DNA of 64,000 bases from Ramlibacter algicola (GCF_016641735.1 NZ_JAEDAO010000001.1:1-64000); one strand, 5' to 3'. Counted from the first letter of the stretch, positions 35,304 to 49,813 are shown. Translations and numbers: made by a program. Notes: generated by a model not told the origin, from the sequence alone.

Positions 35304-36518
35304 TTGGACAAAGGCAGTGAAGTGTTCCAGTCGGCGGTGTCCGCCGCGATCCCTGGTCAGCGGGGATTCGACTACCTCATCGTCGGTGCCGGCTTCGCGG
35401 GCAGCGTGCTCGCCGAGCGCCTGGCGAACGAGTTGAACCAGCGCGTCCTCATCGTCGACAAGCGCCCCCACATCGGGGGCAACGCGTACGACCGGCACGA
35501 CGACCACGGCGTGCTGGTGCATCCGTACGGGCCGCACATCTTCCACACCAACTCGGCCGACATCTTCGAGTACCTGTCGCAGTTCACGCAGTGGCGCCCG
35601 TACCAGCATCGCGTGCTGGCGAGCGTCGACGGCCAGCTGCTGCCGATCCCGATCAACCTGGACACCGTCAACAGGATGTACGGCCTGAACCTCACCAGCT
35701 TCGAGCTGGAGAAGTTCTTCGAGTCGGTCGCCGAGAAGAAGGACAGCGTCAAGACCAGCGAGGACGTCGTCGTCAGCAAGGTCGGCCGCGAGCTGTACAA
35801 CAAGTTCTTCCGCGGCTACACGCGCAAGCAGTGGGGCATGGACCCGTCGGAACTCGATGCGAGCGTCACCGCGCGCGTGCCCACGCGCACCAACCGCGAC
35901 GACCGCTACTTCACCGACACCTACCAGGCCATGCCGCTGCACGGCTACACGCGCATGTTCGAGAAGATGCTCGACCACCCGAACATCAAGATCATGCTGA
36001 ACACGGACTACCGCGACATCGTCGAATTCGTGCCGTGGAAGCACATGGTCTACACGGGCCCGGTCGACGCCTTCTTCAACTACAAGTACGGCAAGCTGCC
36101 GTACCGCAGCCTCGAGTTCCGGCACGAGAACCTGAAGCAGGAACGGTTCCAGCCCGTGGGCACGGTGAACTACCCGAACGACTACGGCTACACCCGCATC
36201 AGCGAGTTCAAGCACATCACGGGGCAGGAGCACCCCACCACGTCGGTCGTGTACGAGTACCCGCGCGCCGAGGGCGACCCGTACTACCCGGTGCCCAAGG
36301 CGGAGAACGCCGAGCTCTATCGCAAGTACGAGGCCGAGGCCGACGCGATGGCGAACGTCACCTTCGTCGGCCGGCTCGCCACGTACAAGTACTACAACAT
36401 GGACCAGGTCGTCGCCCAGGCGCTGACCGCGTTCAAGCGGCTGCAGGAACGGCATGCGCAGGCCGAGGCCGACGAGGCGCTCGACGCCGTGCAGCACACG
36501 GCAGCAAGCTCGGCTTGA
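35304..36518 (+). CDS. glf: UDP-galactopyranose mutase
   Basis: The 404-residue FAD enzyme has a dinucleotide motif DYLIVGAGFAGSVLAERL (about 23-40), HIGGNAYD and PYGPHIFHTN near the flavin, and the C-terminal GRLATYKYYNMDQ segment. It interconverts UDP-galactopyranose and UDP-galactofuranose, the donor for galactofuranose in surface glycans. The start is TTG at 35304, with AGGAG (35293-35297) six bases before it. It is co-translated with the glycosidase-RmlD fusion gene that begins one base after its stop. Galactofuranosyl transferases are not visible here. Confidence 0.92.
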   Translation: MDKGSEVFQSAVSAAIPGQRGFDYLIVGAGFAGSVLAERLANELNQRVLIVDKRPHIGGNAYDRHDDHGVLVHPYGPHIFHTNSADIFEYLSQFTQWRPYQHRVLASVDGQLLPIPINLDTVNRMYGLNLTSFELEKFFESVAEKKDSVKTSEDVVVSKVGRELYNKFFRGYTRKQWGMDPSELDASVTARVPTRTNRDDRYFTDTYQAMPLHGYTRMFEKMLDHPNIKIMLNTDYRDIVEFVPWKHMVYTGPVDAFFNYKYGKLPYRSLEFRHENLKQERFQPVGTVNYPNDYGYTRISEFKHITGQEHPTTSVVYEYPRAEGDPYYPVPKAENAELYRKYEAEADAMANVTFVGRLATYKYYNMDQVVAQALTAFKRLQERHAQAEADEALDAVQHTAASSA

Positions 36519-36519
36519 G

Positions 36520-38715
<2,196 letters not shown>

Positions 38716-38739
38716 GACGACCGGAAGAAAACTCCGCCT

Positions 38740-40161
38740 TCAGCGCCCGACCAGGTCGATGAAGCTCCCGGCCAGCCAGCGGTCGTAGACCAGCAGGAAG
38801 TGGCCGTCGGTGCCGGCGGCGAGCGAGGACTGGCCCGACGCTTCGCCGGTGGTGGTCTGCAGGCTGTGCGTGCCGAGCGACTGCGCGGCTTCCAGCGGCG
38901 TGCCGTCGTTGGCGAAACGCTGGACGAAGACGGTCGCGTCGGTCTGGCGGATGCCGGCCAGGCTGCGCTGCTCCCAGGTCACCACGAAGCCGCTCGTGCC
39001 CACCGACGCGACGTGCGGATCGAACACGTCGACGCCTGATGCGCCCGCGATGCGCGTCGACGGCGCGAGCACGCTGCCGTCGGCGCCGAGGATCTGCAGG
39101 TCGAGGTCGGCCACGCCCTGCGTCACGCCGAACGATTGCCACACGAGCGCCAGGCGGCCGTCGGACAGCGCCGTGATGTCGAAGGGGAACGCCACGCCCG
39201 AGGACGTGCCGGCCAGCACGCGCTCGGCGCCCAGCGCCGTGCCGGTGCCCGTGAACCGCTGCAGGTTCACCGTGAAGCTGGGCAGCGCGGTCGTCCCGCC
39301 TTCCTGCAACCACGCCACGGCGTAGCTCCCGTCGGGCAGCACCGCGACGCGCGGCAGGCGCTGCGCTTGCGCCGTCACGGGCGAATTCAGCTGCGCCTGC
39401 GCCGCCGGGGCCAGGGCCGCGTCGAAGCGCTGCACGGCGACCGTCGACGGCCCGCCGACCAGCTGCGTGCCGGCCCAGGCCACGACGAACCCGCCGTCGG
39501 GCAGCGCGGCCGCATCCAGCGCGGTGAGTGACGTGACGGCCGTGCTGACCTGTGCGAGGGGCGTCGTCGCCGTGCCGCTCGCGTCGAAGCCGCGCATCAG
39601 CACGCGGCTGGTCGCGCCGGCGCTGGTGGCATCGGCCCAGAGCACGACGAAGCTGCCGCCCGCCAGCGGCACGACGGCCGGCTGCACACTGGGCGCGCCG
39701 ATCGCAGCGATGGTCGCCGGCGTCCCCACGGCCTGGCCGCCCGCGTCCACGCGCTGCATCTGCAGCGGTCCGTTGAACGATTGCCACACGACCACCGAGC
39801 CGCCGCTCGCGAAGCGCGCGACGGCGGGCGCCTGCGGGCCGTTGCTGGTCGCGACGGTGACGGGCCCGAACGGCGCGAAGCCCGACACGATGGCCGGCGG
39901 CGCCGCAGCCGGTGCACCCGAGGCGCTCGGGCTGCCGGTGCCCGTTCCGGCGATGGGACTTCCGGTGCTGGTGGGACTGCCGGTGCCCGCCGGAGCGGTT
40001 GGGCCGCTACCAGGGGCTGGTGTTCCGCCCGGCGACGGTCCGGCGGCGAGCGGGCTGCTCGGCGGCGTGGCGGCGACGTCATCACCACCACCTCCGCCGC
40101 CGCACCCCGTCAGGGCCAAGGCGATGGTGGCCAGGAGACAAGCGAACGGGCGGCGGTCCAT
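38740..40161 (-). CDS. Large secreted lipoprotein with beta-propeller-like repeats
   Basis: I do not recognise a named family for this 473-residue protein. It has a lipoprotein signal with TIALALTGC followed by a run of six glycines and a Gly/Pro/Ser/Thr linker (to about residue 85). The remainder consists of repeats of roughly 50 residues with the pattern D-G-(G/S)-x-V-V-x-W, for example GGFVVAWAG, GSYAVAWLQE and GFVVTWEQR, resembling beta-propeller blades. It is likely displayed at the outer membrane or in the periplasm. The ATG at 40161 is preferred because AGGGAG lies 7 nt upstream. Confidence 0.72.
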   Translation of the reverse strand: MDRRPFACLLATIALALTGCGGGGGGDDVAATPPSSPLAAGPSPGGTPAPGSGPTAPAGTGSPTSTGSPIAGTGTGSPSASGAPAAAPPAIVSGFAPFGPVTVATSNGPQAPAVARFASGGSVVVWQSFNGPLQMQRVDAGGQAVGTPATIAAIGAPSVQPAVVPLAGGSFVVLWADATSAGATSRVLMRGFDASGTATTPLAQVSTAVTSLTALDAAALPDGGFVVAWAGTQLVGGPSTVAVQRFDAALAPAAQAQLNSPVTAQAQRLPRVAVLPDGSYAVAWLQEGGTTALPSFTVNLQRFTGTGTALGAERVLAGTSSGVAFPFDITALSDGRLALVWQSFGVTQGVADLDLQILGADGSVLAPSTRIAGASGVDVFDPHVASVGTSGFVVTWEQRSLAGIRQTDATVFVQRFANDGTPLEAAQSLGTHSLQTTTGEASGQSSLAAGTDGHFLLVYDRWLAGSFIDLVGR

Positions 40162-40254
40162 GGGCACTCCCTGTGCTGTTGCCATGGATGCTGCTCACCT
40201 GCGCCACGCACAGGCGTGAAGCGGTGCATCAAGTGCGTGGCAACGTTTCCGGCC

Positions 40255-41034
40255 TCAGAACACGACCGTGTAGCGACCACCCTTGAAGCCGAGTACGGCA
40301 CCGTCGCGCGTGACCTGCTCCAGCACCACGCCGCCGCCGAGGTCGGCGCCCTCGCGCACGACCTGCCCGTTGACGATGAGCAGGCGGCTGGCCGGGTTGC
40401 TGGAGTACGTGCCGCCGCTCACGATGATCTTGGGCGCGTCCGCCGGCAGGCCGCGCACCGGCGGCTGCGTGCCGGCCGAGGCCGCGGCCGGCACGGGCGC
40501 AGAGGCAGCTGCGCGTGCCGGCGCGAACGGCGGCATCGCGGCGGACGACTGCGCGCCAGGTTGTGCGCCGGGTTGGGCCGAAGGCTGGGCCGTGGTCGCG
40601 GGCGGTGCAGCCGGCGCGGGGGGCGCGCCCCGCTGCTGCGTTTGCGGGGTCGGCTGCGGCGCCGCCGCAGCCGGTTGCTGCTGCGGTTGGGGCTGCGATT
40701 GCGGTTGCACCGGTGCAGGTGCGGTGGCGGTCGAAGGCGGGACGGACGTTGGAGCGACCGGCGCCGCAGCATTGCCCATCACCGCCGTGCTGCTGCCCGC
40801 CTGCGGCTGCTGCTGCGGCTGCGTCACCACCATCGGCGGCCGCGCCATCACCTCGGGCGGTGGAGGTGCCGGCGGCGTCACGCTCGTGCCGGGCGGCCCC
40901 ACCGGTTCGGGCGCGGGCACGGTCGCATCGGGCGGTGCGCCGAAGGGCCGGCCGCCGAAAGGCTCGACCGGCTTGACCTGCGCCTGCGCCGCGACCGCGA
41001 TGGCGCCAAGAAGAAAACCGTAGGCGGGGCGCAT
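40255..41034 (-). CDS. GspB C-terminal-domain-like exported protein
   Basis: The 259-residue protein has a signal peptide (MRPAYGFLLGAIAVAAQAQ), a long Pro/Gln/Ala low-complexity linker (about 25-200) and a C-terminal domain. That domain, SGGTYSSNPASRLLIVNGQV followed by an EG..LGGGVVLEQV pattern and KGGRYTVVF, matches the type II secretion assembly GspB domain. GspB links cell-wall and secretin assembly, but no gsp genes are nearby. It is 9 bp after galK, with its Shine-Dalgarno AGGAG overlapping the galK stop, so it is part of the GH2-galT-galK transcript. Confidence 0.7.
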   Translation of the reverse strand: MRPAYGFLLGAIAVAAQAQVKPVEPFGGRPFGAPPDATVPAPEPVGPPGTSVTPPAPPPPEVMARPPMVVTQPQQQPQAGSSTAVMGNAAAPVAPTSVPPSTATAPAPVQPQSQPQPQQQPAAAAPQPTPQTQQRGAPPAPAAPPATTAQPSAQPGAQPGAQSSAAMPPFAPARAAASAPVPAAASAGTQPPVRGLPADAPKIIVSGGTYSSNPASRLLIVNGQVVREGADLGGGVVLEQVTRDGAVLGFKGGRYTVVF

Positions 41035-41043
41035 GGCGAACTC

Positions 41044-42180
41044 CTATGCGTGGGCGGGCACGAGCAGCCGCCCTTCGTGGCCGGACGCCCGGTAGCGCGG
41101 CAGCACGTCTGCGGCCACACCCACCGCGGTGCCTTCGCGGCACAGCGCGACGCAGGCCCCGCCGAAGCCCGCGCCGGTCAGCCGCGCGCCGTGCACGTCC
41201 GGGTGGTGCTGCAGCAGGCGGACCAATTCGTCCAGCTCGGGCGTGGACACCTCGTAGTCGTCGCGCAGGCTCGCGTGCGACGCGTTCATCAGCTCGCCGA
41301 AGCGCGCCGGGTCGCTGCACGCCGCCGCTTCCAGCACGCGCTGGTTCTCGGTGAACACGTGGCGCGCGCGGCGGCGCGGCACGTCCGGCAGCGACTCGAT
41401 CCGCTGCAAGTCGGCGACATCGCGCAAGGAGGCGACGCCGAGCAGCCGCGCGGCCTCTTCGCATTCCGAGCGGCGCTGGTTGTAGCCGCTGCTGGCGAGC
41501 GTGCGCGCGACGCCCGAGTCGAGCACCAGCACCTGGGTGCCAGGCGGCAGCGCCACGGTGCGCCGCTCCAGCGAGCGCGTGTCCAGCATCAAGGCGCGAT
41601 CGGTGCCCGCGAGGCTGGATGCCATCTGGTCCATGATCCCGCAGCGCACGCCGGCGTACTGGATCTCGGCCTGCTGCGCGAGCTGCGCGATGCGCACGTC
41701 GTCGAGGTCCAGGCCCAGCAGGTTGCGCAGCGCGCGCAGCACCGCCACCTCCAGCGCCGCGCTCGAGGACAGCCCCACGCCCATCGGCACCTCGGAGCTG
41801 ACCAGGATGTCCAGCGGCGGGATCTCCGCTCCTTCGTCGCGCGCCAGGCGCAGGCAGCCGTACACGTAGCTGGCGAAGTGCTCGGCCGGCGGGTCCTCCA
41901 GCGTGAACTCCACGGCGCGATCGAGTTCGGCGGCATGCAGGCGCCAATGCGAGCTGCCGTTGGCCGCCATCGCCACGCGGGTCTGCTGCGGGATCGCGAC
42001 CGGCAGCACGAAGCCGTCGTTGTAGTCGGTGTGCTCGCCCAGGAGGTTCACGCGGCCAGGTGCATGCGCCTGCGCCGTCGGCAGGCGGCCGAACGCGTTC
42101 TCGAATTCGAGCGTGCCGTCGCCCGCGCGCGGGTGTTCGGCCTTGGCCTGGATCTCGGCTTCCACGGCGGCGTGGCTCAT
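41044..42180 (-). CDS. galK: Galactokinase
   Basis: The 378-residue GHMP kinase has the galactokinase signature [15 protein letters not shown] (42-56), the ATP loop [13 protein letters not shown] (132-144) and the C-terminal [13 protein letters not shown]. It phosphorylates alpha-D-galactose at C1, feeding GalT. It overlaps galT by 4 nt (ATGA) and belongs to the GH2-galT-galK operon. The length and all motifs are normal. Confidence 0.95.
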   Translation of the reverse strand: MSHAAVEAEIQAKAEHPRAGDGTLEFENAFGRLPTAQAHAPGRVNLLGEHTDYNDGFVLPVAIPQQTRVAMAANGSSHWRLHAAELDRAVEFTLEDPPAEHFASYVYGCLRLARDEGAEIPPLDILVSSEVPMGVGLSSSAALEVAVLRALRNLLGLDLDDVRIAQLAQQAEIQYAGVRCGIMDQMASSLAGTDRALMLDTRSLERRTVALPPGTQVLVLDSGVARTLASSGYNQRRSECEEAARLLGVASLRDVADLQRIESLPDVPRRRARHVFTENQRVLEAAACSDPARFGELMNASHASLRDDYEVSTPELDELVRLLQHHPDVHGARLTGAGFGGACVALCREGTAVGVAADVLPRYRASGHEGRLLVPAHA

Positions 42181-43265
42181 AGGGAAACCTCCACGGCTTG
42201 CAATTCCTTCACCTTGTCCTCGGGCAAGGCGTCCATCGCGAAGAAGCCCGCGGCCAGCTCGGTGCCGGCAAGATACTTGAGGCGATCCTTGGTGCGGTAC
42301 GGCGGCCACAGCTCGGCGTGCAGGTGCATGCCCAGGTGCGGGTCGCCGTCGGTGGGCGCCTGGTACCACGCCATCAGGTACGGGAACGGCCGCTCCCACA
42401 GCCCGTCGTACTTGAGCAGCACGGTCTTCAGCGCGCGCGCGAGGTCGGCACGCTCGGCGGACTCGAGTTGCGCGAACCCGGGCACTTCGCGAATCGGCGC
42501 GATCCACACCTCGTACGGATAGCGCGCGCAAGCGGGCACGAACGCGATCGCGTGCCGGCCTTCGTAGAGCACCCGCTCGCCGGTCTCGCGCTCGGACCGG
42601 ATCATTTCGGCCAGCGGGCCGTGGCCATGCTGCGCGTAGTGCTCGCTGGCCACTTGCGCCATGCGCGCGGGCACCGGCGGCACCACCGGGTAGGCATAGA
42701 TCTGCCCGTGCGGGTGGTGCAGCGTGACGCCGACTTCGGCGCCGCGGTTCTCGAACGGCAGCACGTAGCGGATGTCCGGGCGCGTGCCAAGCCGCTCGGT
42801 GCGGTCGCCCCACACCTGCAGCAGCAACTCGATGTGGTCCAGCGGCAGCCGGCCCAGCGCGCCCTTCGGGTCCTGCGTGAACACGACGACTTCGCAATGC
42901 CCGTTGGCAGGCGCGGTCGGCACGATCAGCGACGGCGGCGGCTCGGCGCCTTGCGGCACGCCGAGCGACGGGAAGCGGTTGTCGAACACCGCGATGTCCC
43001 ACGCGCCCGCCGGCACTTCCGTCGGGTTGTCCGCACTCGTCGTCACCGCCAGCGGGTTGTATTCGGGCGGCGGCAGGAAGGTGCGGTTCTGCCGGTGCGC
43101 GGCGTACGTGACCCACTCGCCGCGCAGCGGATGCCAGCGCAGGTGCGGGGCGCCCTGCAACGGGTCGCTGAACGGGCTGGGCGCCTGCAGGTTGGAGTCG
43201 ATCGGCGCGCGCGAATACAGCGTGAGCTTGCGCCCGTCCGGCTTGGTGAGCTCCAGGCGGTGCAT
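42177..43265 (-). CDS. galT: Galactose-1-phosphate uridylyltransferase
   Basis: The 362-residue GalT belongs to the HIT superfamily. The active site H-P-H in [12 protein letters not shown] contains the uridylylated histidine, and the C-terminal [11 protein letters not shown] supplies the metal/phosphate site. It exchanges UMP between UDP-glucose and galactose-1-phosphate. Its start overlaps the GH2 stop (ATGA at 43264-43267) and its stop overlaps galK, so all three are coupled. No galE is in the operon; it must lie elsewhere. Confidence 0.94.
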   Translation of the reverse strand: MHRLELTKPDGRKLTLYSRAPIDSNLQAPSPFSDPLQGAPHLRWHPLRGEWVTYAAHRQNRTFLPPPEYNPLAVTTSADNPTEVPAGAWDIAVFDNRFPSLGVPQGAEPPPSLIVPTAPANGHCEVVVFTQDPKGALGRLPLDHIELLLQVWGDRTERLGTRPDIRYVLPFENRGAEVGVTLHHPHGQIYAYPVVPPVPARMAQVASEHYAQHGHGPLAEMIRSERETGERVLYEGRHAIAFVPACARYPYEVWIAPIREVPGFAQLESAERADLARALKTVLLKYDGLWERPFPYLMAWYQAPTDGDPHLGMHLHAELWPPYRTKDRLKYLAGTELAAGFFAMDALPEDKVKELQAVEVSL

Positions 43266-45046
43266 CACAGCGTTCCCGGGATCCAGGTGCGCGACAGCGT
43301 GGTCACCTTGCGGATGCGCTCCAGCGGCACCTTCGGCGTGCGGTCCGCATTCAGCAGGCCGTTGGCCTCCTGGTACGTGTCGGCGAACTGCGTGTAGCAG
43401 AAGCCGCTGAACAGCGCCGTGTGGATGATGGTGTGCAGCAGATCCTCGTACAGCTTGGCGAACTCCTCCGCCGCATCGGCCTTCGTGTAGCCCCACACCT
43501 TCTTCACGCCGGGCTCCGACTTGTCCTCGAACGCGATGCCACCGAACTCGGTGAGCATCACCGGCTGGCCGCGGTGTGGGTAGCCGTCCAGCGTGAGCAC
43601 GCGGCCGCCCGGGCGGCGGCGGTCGAACAGTTGCTCCGGCGGGATCTCGGCGCCATAGCGCTGTCGGATGTGCGCGGTGTTCGCGTCGTAGTCGTGGATG
43701 CCGATGATGTCGGTGGCGCTGGACTCCCAGCCGTCGTTGCCGATCACCGGCCGCGTCGCGTCCAGCGTCTTTGTCAGGTGGTACAGCGCTTCGACGGCAT
43801 GGCGCTGCTCGCGCACCGCGGTGAGTTCCGGCACGCCCCACGACTCGTTGAACGGCACCCACACGATGATGCAGGGGTGGCTGTAGTCGCGGTCCATCGC
43901 CTCGGTCCACTCGCGCACCAGCCGCTTGATCGCGGTGCGCGTGAAGCGGTACGCCGACGGCATCTCCTCCCAGACCAGCAGCCCCAGCCTGTCGGCCCAG
44001 TACAGGTAGCGCGGGTCCTCGATCTTCTGGTGCTTGCGCACGCCGTTGAAGCCCATCGCCTTGGCGAGTTCGACGTCGCGCTTGAGCGCCTCGTCGCCCG
44101 GCGCGGCCAGCAGCGTCTCGGGCCAGTAGCCCTGGTCCAGCACCAGCCGCAGCACGTAGGGCCGCCCATTGAGCATGAAGCGGTCGCGCAGGATGTTCAC
44201 CGAGCGCAGTGCCGTGTACGAGGAGATCTCGTCGATCACCTGCTCGCCGCGCAGCAGCCGGATGCGCGCCTCCAGCAGCGTCGGCCGCTCGGGGCTCCAC
44301 AGCAGCTCGTTGCGGAAGTCGTCGATGCCGGGGTCGGACAGCACGATGTAGCGATCGACCTCGCCGTCGATCACCTGGTAGCGGTCGCGCGCGAGCAGGC
44401 GCTCGCCGTGCGACAGCTGCACTTCCACCATCAGGTCGTCCGGCTGGTCGCCGCGCACGCGGGCCTCGAAGCCGATCTGGAAGCCCTCGACGCGCGGCGT
44501 CCACCGCACCTTGTCGATGTAGGTGCGCGGCACGCGCTCGAACCAGACCGTCTGCCAGATGCCCGTCGTGCGCGGGTACCAGATCGAGTGCGGCTCGAGC
44601 TGCCAGTCCTGCTTGCCGCGCGGCTTCGTCAGGTCCTGCGGGTCGTCCTCCGCGCGCAGCGTCACGACCTGCCGGCCCGACGGGTCCAGCAGGTCGGTGA
44701 TGTCGGCGGAGAACGGCGTGTGGCCGCCCTCGTGGGTCGCCGCAAGCCGGCCGTTGACCCAGACCCTGGCCGCGTAGTCGACGGCGCCGAAGTGCAGCAC
44801 CACGCGGTCGCCGCCCGGCTTGAGGTCGAAGTCCCGCTGGTACCAGGCAACCGTGTGGAAGCCGGTGTCGGCGATACCGCTGGCCCGCGACTCCGGCGGG
44901 TACGGCACGGTGATCTGCTGCGGCCAATGGTCGATGTCGTCGGGCCGGCGGAAGGCCTGCTCGTCGTCGTAACGGAAGCGCCACGGGCCGTTGAGGCACG
45001 TCCACTGCGCGCGTTGAAGCTGCGGGCGCGGGTAGCCGAAATCCAA
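43265..45046 (-). CDS. GH2-family beta-galactosidase/beta-glucuronidase-like enzyme
   Basis: The 593-residue protein has the GH2 layout: sugar-binding jelly roll (about 15-170, with [10 protein letters not shown] and [10 protein letters not shown]), an Ig-like domain, and a TIM barrel with acid/base E401 (PFNESWG) and nucleophile E500 (MLTEFGG). It lacks an N-terminal signal, so it acts in the cytoplasm. A TTG start at 45046 is used, with AAGGAG upstream at proper spacing; no ATG is suitably placed. Co-translation with galT and galK suggests a beta-galactosidase feeding the Leloir pathway. The substrate is inferred from context. Confidence 0.86.
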   Translation of the reverse strand: MDFGYPRPQLQRAQWTCLNGPWRFRYDDEQAFRRPDDIDHWPQQITVPYPPESRASGIADTGFHTVAWYQRDFDLKPGGDRVVLHFGAVDYAARVWVNGRLAATHEGGHTPFSADITDLLDPSGRQVVTLRAEDDPQDLTKPRGKQDWQLEPHSIWYPRTTGIWQTVWFERVPRTYIDKVRWTPRVEGFQIGFEARVRGDQPDDLMVEVQLSHGERLLARDRYQVIDGEVDRYIVLSDPGIDDFRNELLWSPERPTLLEARIRLLRGEQVIDEISSYTALRSVNILRDRFMLNGRPYVLRLVLDQGYWPETLLAAPGDEALKRDVELAKAMGFNGVRKHQKIEDPRYLYWADRLGLLVWEEMPSAYRFTRTAIKRLVREWTEAMDRDYSHPCIIVWVPFNESWGVPELTAVREQRHAVEALYHLTKTLDATRPVIGNDGWESSATDIIGIHDYDANTAHIRQRYGAEIPPEQLFDRRRPGGRVLTLDGYPHRGQPVMLTEFGGIAFEDKSEPGVKKVWGYTKADAAEEFAKLYEDLLHTIIHTALFSGFCYTQFADTYQEANGLLNADRTPKVPLERIRKVTTLSRTWIPGTL

Positions 45047-45129
45047 AGCTGGTTCTCCTTGTCGGGGCGTCCGCGCGGTGTTCCCCCTCGGAACGGCCGC
45101 CCTGCCCGGCGAAGCTTCGGACGTGGCGG

Positions 45130-46233
45130 CTAGGCCGCGTGGCTGGGCCGTTCGAGCCAGGTGAACAGCCCCTCGACGGGGTGCCCCTGGTCCAGGCGCA
45201 AAGGATGCCGGGCCGTGCGCCGCACGGAGAAACCGTGTTGCCCGGCCAGCATCCGGATGTAACCCTCGCCGTGCGCATACCGCAGGCTCGGCCGCAGCAC
45301 CCAGTCGCCCGGACCGTCGTGCACCTCGACCGTGAAGCAGAACTCGCCGCCGGGCTGCAATGCACGCGCGGCCCCGGCGACCACGGGCGCGAGGTCGCCG
45401 ATGTAGATCAGCACGTCGGCAGCGAGCAGCAGGTCGTACCGCCCAGCCACGCCGGCCAAGTGGTCTGCGATGTCGCCTTGCACGACGGCGTCGTAGGTGC
45501 CGAGCGCTCGCACGCATTCCACCATGCCGGGCGACAGGTCGATCGCGTCAAGCCGCTCGCAACGCGGCCGCAGCACTGGCGCCGCGAGGCCGGTGCCACA
45601 GCCGAGGTCCAGCGCGTGGTGGTAGCGCGGGCGCGCCAGGCCTTCGGCCAGCACGGCCGGCGCGCGGTACTGCAGCGTGTCGACCAGGTGCTCGTCGAAC
45701 CCCGCGGCGTAGCTGTCGAACAGCTGCTCGACGTACTGCCGTGGCGACGTCGCCGGCGCGGGCTCCGCTCCCAGTCCTGCCAGCGCGTAATGCACCAGCT
45801 GCGGGTCGGCGCCGCGTGCGGCCGCCTCGCGGTACGACACGGCCGCTTGCTCGACGTCACCGCGCTCGCGCAGCAGGTGCGCCTGCAGCAGCCACACGGA
45901 GCCAACCTCCGGGTCGAGCCGAAGCGACGTGCCTGCCGCCTCGAGCGCCTCGTCAGGACGGCCGAGTTCGGCCAGCGCGGTCGCCAGATGGCCATGCGCT
46001 TCGGCGTTGGCCGGCTCGGCGGCGATGGCGGCCTGCAGCGCTTCGACGGCGCGCGCGTGCTGGCCCAGCCGGATGCGCGTTGCGCCCAGGTTCATCAGGG
46101 AGGAGGCGCGGCCAGGAAGCAATCGCACGGAGTCTGCGAACGCGCGTTCGGCGTCCTCGTAGCGGCCCGCCTCGAACGCCTGCACGCCGCGCAGGAACTG
46201 CGCCTTGGCTTGCTCGAACGTGGCCGCATCCAT
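45130..46233 (-). CDS. TPR-repeat methyltransferase
   Basis: The 367-residue protein has about five tetratricopeptide repeats (residues 5-170, for example [20 protein letters not shown]) fused to a class-I SAM-dependent methyltransferase (about 195-365). Motif I is [27 protein letters not shown] is motif II-III and GGEFCFTVE is motif post-III. TPRs normally bind protein partners, so a protein or peptide target is plausible. It starts 51 bp from hemE in the opposite direction; TAAGAT lies eight bases before its start. Confidence 0.84.
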   Translation of the reverse strand: MDAATFEQAKAQFLRGVQAFEAGRYEDAERAFADSVRLLPGRASSLMNLGATRIRLGQHARAVEALQAAIAAEPANAEAHGHLATALAELGRPDEALEAAGTSLRLDPEVGSVWLLQAHLLRERGDVEQAAVSYREAAARGADPQLVHYALAGLGAEPAPATSPRQYVEQLFDSYAAGFDEHLVDTLQYRAPAVLAEGLARPRYHHALDLGCGTGLAAPVLRPRCERLDAIDLSPGMVECVRALGTYDAVVQGDIADHLAGVAGRYDLLLAADVLIYIGDLAPVVAGAARALQPGGEFCFTVEVHDGPGDWVLRPSLRYAHGEGYIRMLAGQHGFSVRRTARHPLRLDQGHPVEGLFTWLERPSHAA

Positions 46234-46241
46234 CGCGGGCG

Positions 46242-46247
46242 ATCTTA
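46242..46247 (-). promoter_or_regulatory. -10-like hexamer before the TPR methyltransferase gene
   Basis: TAAGAT (minus strand) ends 8 nt before the start codon at 46233. It shares the 51-bp divergent gap with the hemE hexamer. Confidence 0.4.
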
Positions 46248-46272
46248 CGGGCGGCCTGACGCGGCCCCCTGC

Positions 46273-46278
46273 GACAAT
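46273..46278 (+). promoter_or_regulatory. -10-like hexamer before hemE
   Basis: GACAAT ends 6 nt before the hemE ATG at 46285; the CGTGGG gap is not a Shine-Dalgarno site. No convincing -35 box is present. Confidence 0.45.
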
Positions 46279-46284
46279 CGTGGG

Positions 46285-47376
46285 ATGACTTTCGCCCCGC
46301 TCCAGAACGACACGTTCCTGCGCGCCTGCCGGCGCCTTGCGACGCCGTACACGCCGCTGTGGCTGATGCGGCAGGCGGGCCGCTACCTGCCGGAATACAA
46401 GGCGACGCGCGCGAAAGCGGGCAGCTTCATGGGCCTGGCGACCAACGTCGACTACGCGACCGAGGTGACGCTGCAGCCGCTGGAACGCTACGCACTCGAC
46501 GCGGCGATCCTGTTCTCGGACATCCTCACCGTGCCCGACGCGATGGGCCTGGGGCTGAGCTTCGCGCTGGGCGAAGGGCCCAGGTTCGCGCATCCGGTCC
46601 GCGACGAGCAGGCCGTGCGCGCGCTCGCCGTGCCCGACATGGACAAGCTGCGCTACGTGTTCGATGCCGTGACCTCGATCCGCCGGGCATTGAACGGCCG
46701 GGTGCCCCTGATCGGCTTTTCCGGCAGCCCCTGGACGCTGTCCTGCTACATGGTCGAAGGCCAGGGGTCGGACGACTACCGGCTGGTCAAGACCATGCTG
46801 TATGGCCGCCCGGACCTGATGCACCACATGCTGGCCATCAACGCCGACGCGGTCGCGGCGTACCTCAACGCGCAGATCGACGCCGGCGCGCAGGCCGTGA
46901 TGGTCTTCGACAGCTGGGGCGGCGTGCTGGCGGACGGTGCGTTCCAGGAGTTCAGCCTGGCGTACACGGCGCGCGTGCTGGCCCAGCTGCAGCGCGAGAA
47001 GGACGGCGTGGCCATCCCGCGCATCGTGTTCACCAAGGGCGGCGGGCTGTGGCTAGAGCAGATGCGGTCGCTGGACTGCGACGTGCTGGGCGTCGACTGG
47101 ACGGTGAACCTCGGCCGCGCACGCCAGCTGGTCGGCGACAGCAGGGCGTTGCAGGGCAACCTGGACCCGACCGTGCTGTTTGCGCCACCCGACCGCATCG
47201 AGGCCCAGGTGAAGCAACTGCTCGACTCGTTCGGGCCGCCCCACACCGGCAGTGGCCAGGGCCCGACGATGGTCTTCAACCTGGGCCACGGCATCAGCCA
47301 GCACACGCCGCCGGAGCATGTGTCCGCGCTCGTCGAGGCCGTCCACCGGCTGTCCCGCAGGGCCGTCGCTGCATAG
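46285..47376 (+). CDS. hemE: Uroporphyrinogen decarboxylase
   Basis: The 363-residue HemE decarboxylates uroporphyrinogen III to coproporphyrinogen III in haem synthesis. Signatures are [15 protein letters not shown] near the start, [13 protein letters not shown] with the catalytic Asp, and [16 protein letters not shown]. The neighbouring priA gene, 340 bp downstream, matches the usual betaproteobacterial order. The start follows a -10-like GACAAT by six bases without a Shine-Dalgarno sequence. Confidence 0.96.
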   Translation: MTFAPLQNDTFLRACRRLATPYTPLWLMRQAGRYLPEYKATRAKAGSFMGLATNVDYATEVTLQPLERYALDAAILFSDILTVPDAMGLGLSFALGEGPRFAHPVRDEQAVRALAVPDMDKLRYVFDAVTSIRRALNGRVPLIGFSGSPWTLSCYMVEGQGSDDYRLVKTMLYGRPDLMHHMLAINADAVAAYLNAQIDAGAQAVMVFDSWGGVLADGAFQEFSLAYTARVLAQLQREKDGVAIPRIVFTKGGGLWLEQMRSLDCDVLGVDWTVNLGRARQLVGDSRALQGNLDPTVLFAPPDRIEAQVKQLLDSFGPPHTGSGQGPTMVFNLGHGISQHTPPEHVSALVEAVHRLSRRAVAA

Positions 47377-47435
47377 CAGCGGCCATCGGGAAATCCCCTA
47401 GTGGACAGGGTTCGCCGGTGAGCGCACTGCTTGAC

Positions 47436-47444
47436 TTATGCACA
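47436..47444 (+). promoter_or_regulatory. Consensus DnaA box
   Basis: TTATGCACA matches the DnaA-box consensus TTATNCACA exactly. It lies in the 340-bp hemE-priA gap, on the same strand as a second box at 47624. Confidence 0.55.
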
Positions 47445-47520
47445 AAACCGGTGTTGCGGCGCAACGTGGGGCTCCGTGCAGGCAGCGCAACGCTACAGTT
47501 TCCATAGCCACCGTAAGTTG

Positions 47521-47585
47521 TTGATTTTCCTTGAATTGTGGAAATGCCGATTTTGCGGGCAGCGCAGCCAAGCCCTTGATTTTCC
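47521..47585 (+). repeat. Direct repeat TTGATTTTCC in AT-rich stretch
   Basis: TTGATTTTCC occurs at 47521-47530 and 47576-47585, 55 bp apart, between the two DnaA boxes. The surrounding 47510-47585 is noticeably AT-richer than the window average. It may be a promoter-associated or unwinding-type element. Confidence 0.4.
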
Positions 47586-47623
47586 GGGGCTCACGGAGCG
47601 GTCGCAGCGGTCTATCAACAAAG

Positions 47624-47632
47624 TTATCCACA
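47624..47632 (+). promoter_or_regulatory. Consensus DnaA box upstream of priA
   Basis: TTATCCACA is the strongest form of the DnaA-box consensus. It ends 84 bp before the priA ATG. A position upstream of a replication-restart gene suggests DnaA control of priA, or a DnaA-titrating site. Confidence 0.65.
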
Positions 47633-47716
47633 GAAGCAGTGAAGATCTGTAAAGGGCTTCAAAAACAATGACTTGCGAGGGAAAGCAAAGCTCGACATGA
47701 GGAAACCGGTCCAAGG

Positions 47717-49765
<2,049 letters not shown>

Positions 49766-49775
49766 GCGCCTCACC

Positions 49776-49800
49776 GTCGTTCCCGCGAAGGCGGGAACCC
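49776..49800. repeat. REP-like hairpin between priA and rsmI
   Basis: GTTCCCGC (49779-49786), loop GAAG, GCGGGAAC (49791-49798), flanked by CCGTC and CCC. It is the best-preserved copy of the CCGTC(A/G)TTCCCGCGAAGGC element seen in this window. It lies between convergent genes, where it could stop transcription from both sides. Confidence 0.7.
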
Positions 49801-49813
49801 ACCGCTTCCGCTC

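Noticed and set aside
40440..40960. Possible frameshift in the Pro/Gln-rich part of the GspB-like gene
   Set aside because: The frame stays open with a signal peptide at one end and the GspB domain at the other; low complexity is usual for the linker.
39781..42522. Plus-strand 913-residue frame with many Arg/His repeats
   Set aside because: Antisense of the GspB-like, galK and galT genes.
47377..47716. Chromosomal replication origin
   Set aside because: Only two DnaA boxes and no dnaA/dnaN neighbours; the boxes fit regulation of priA better. GC skew could settle it.
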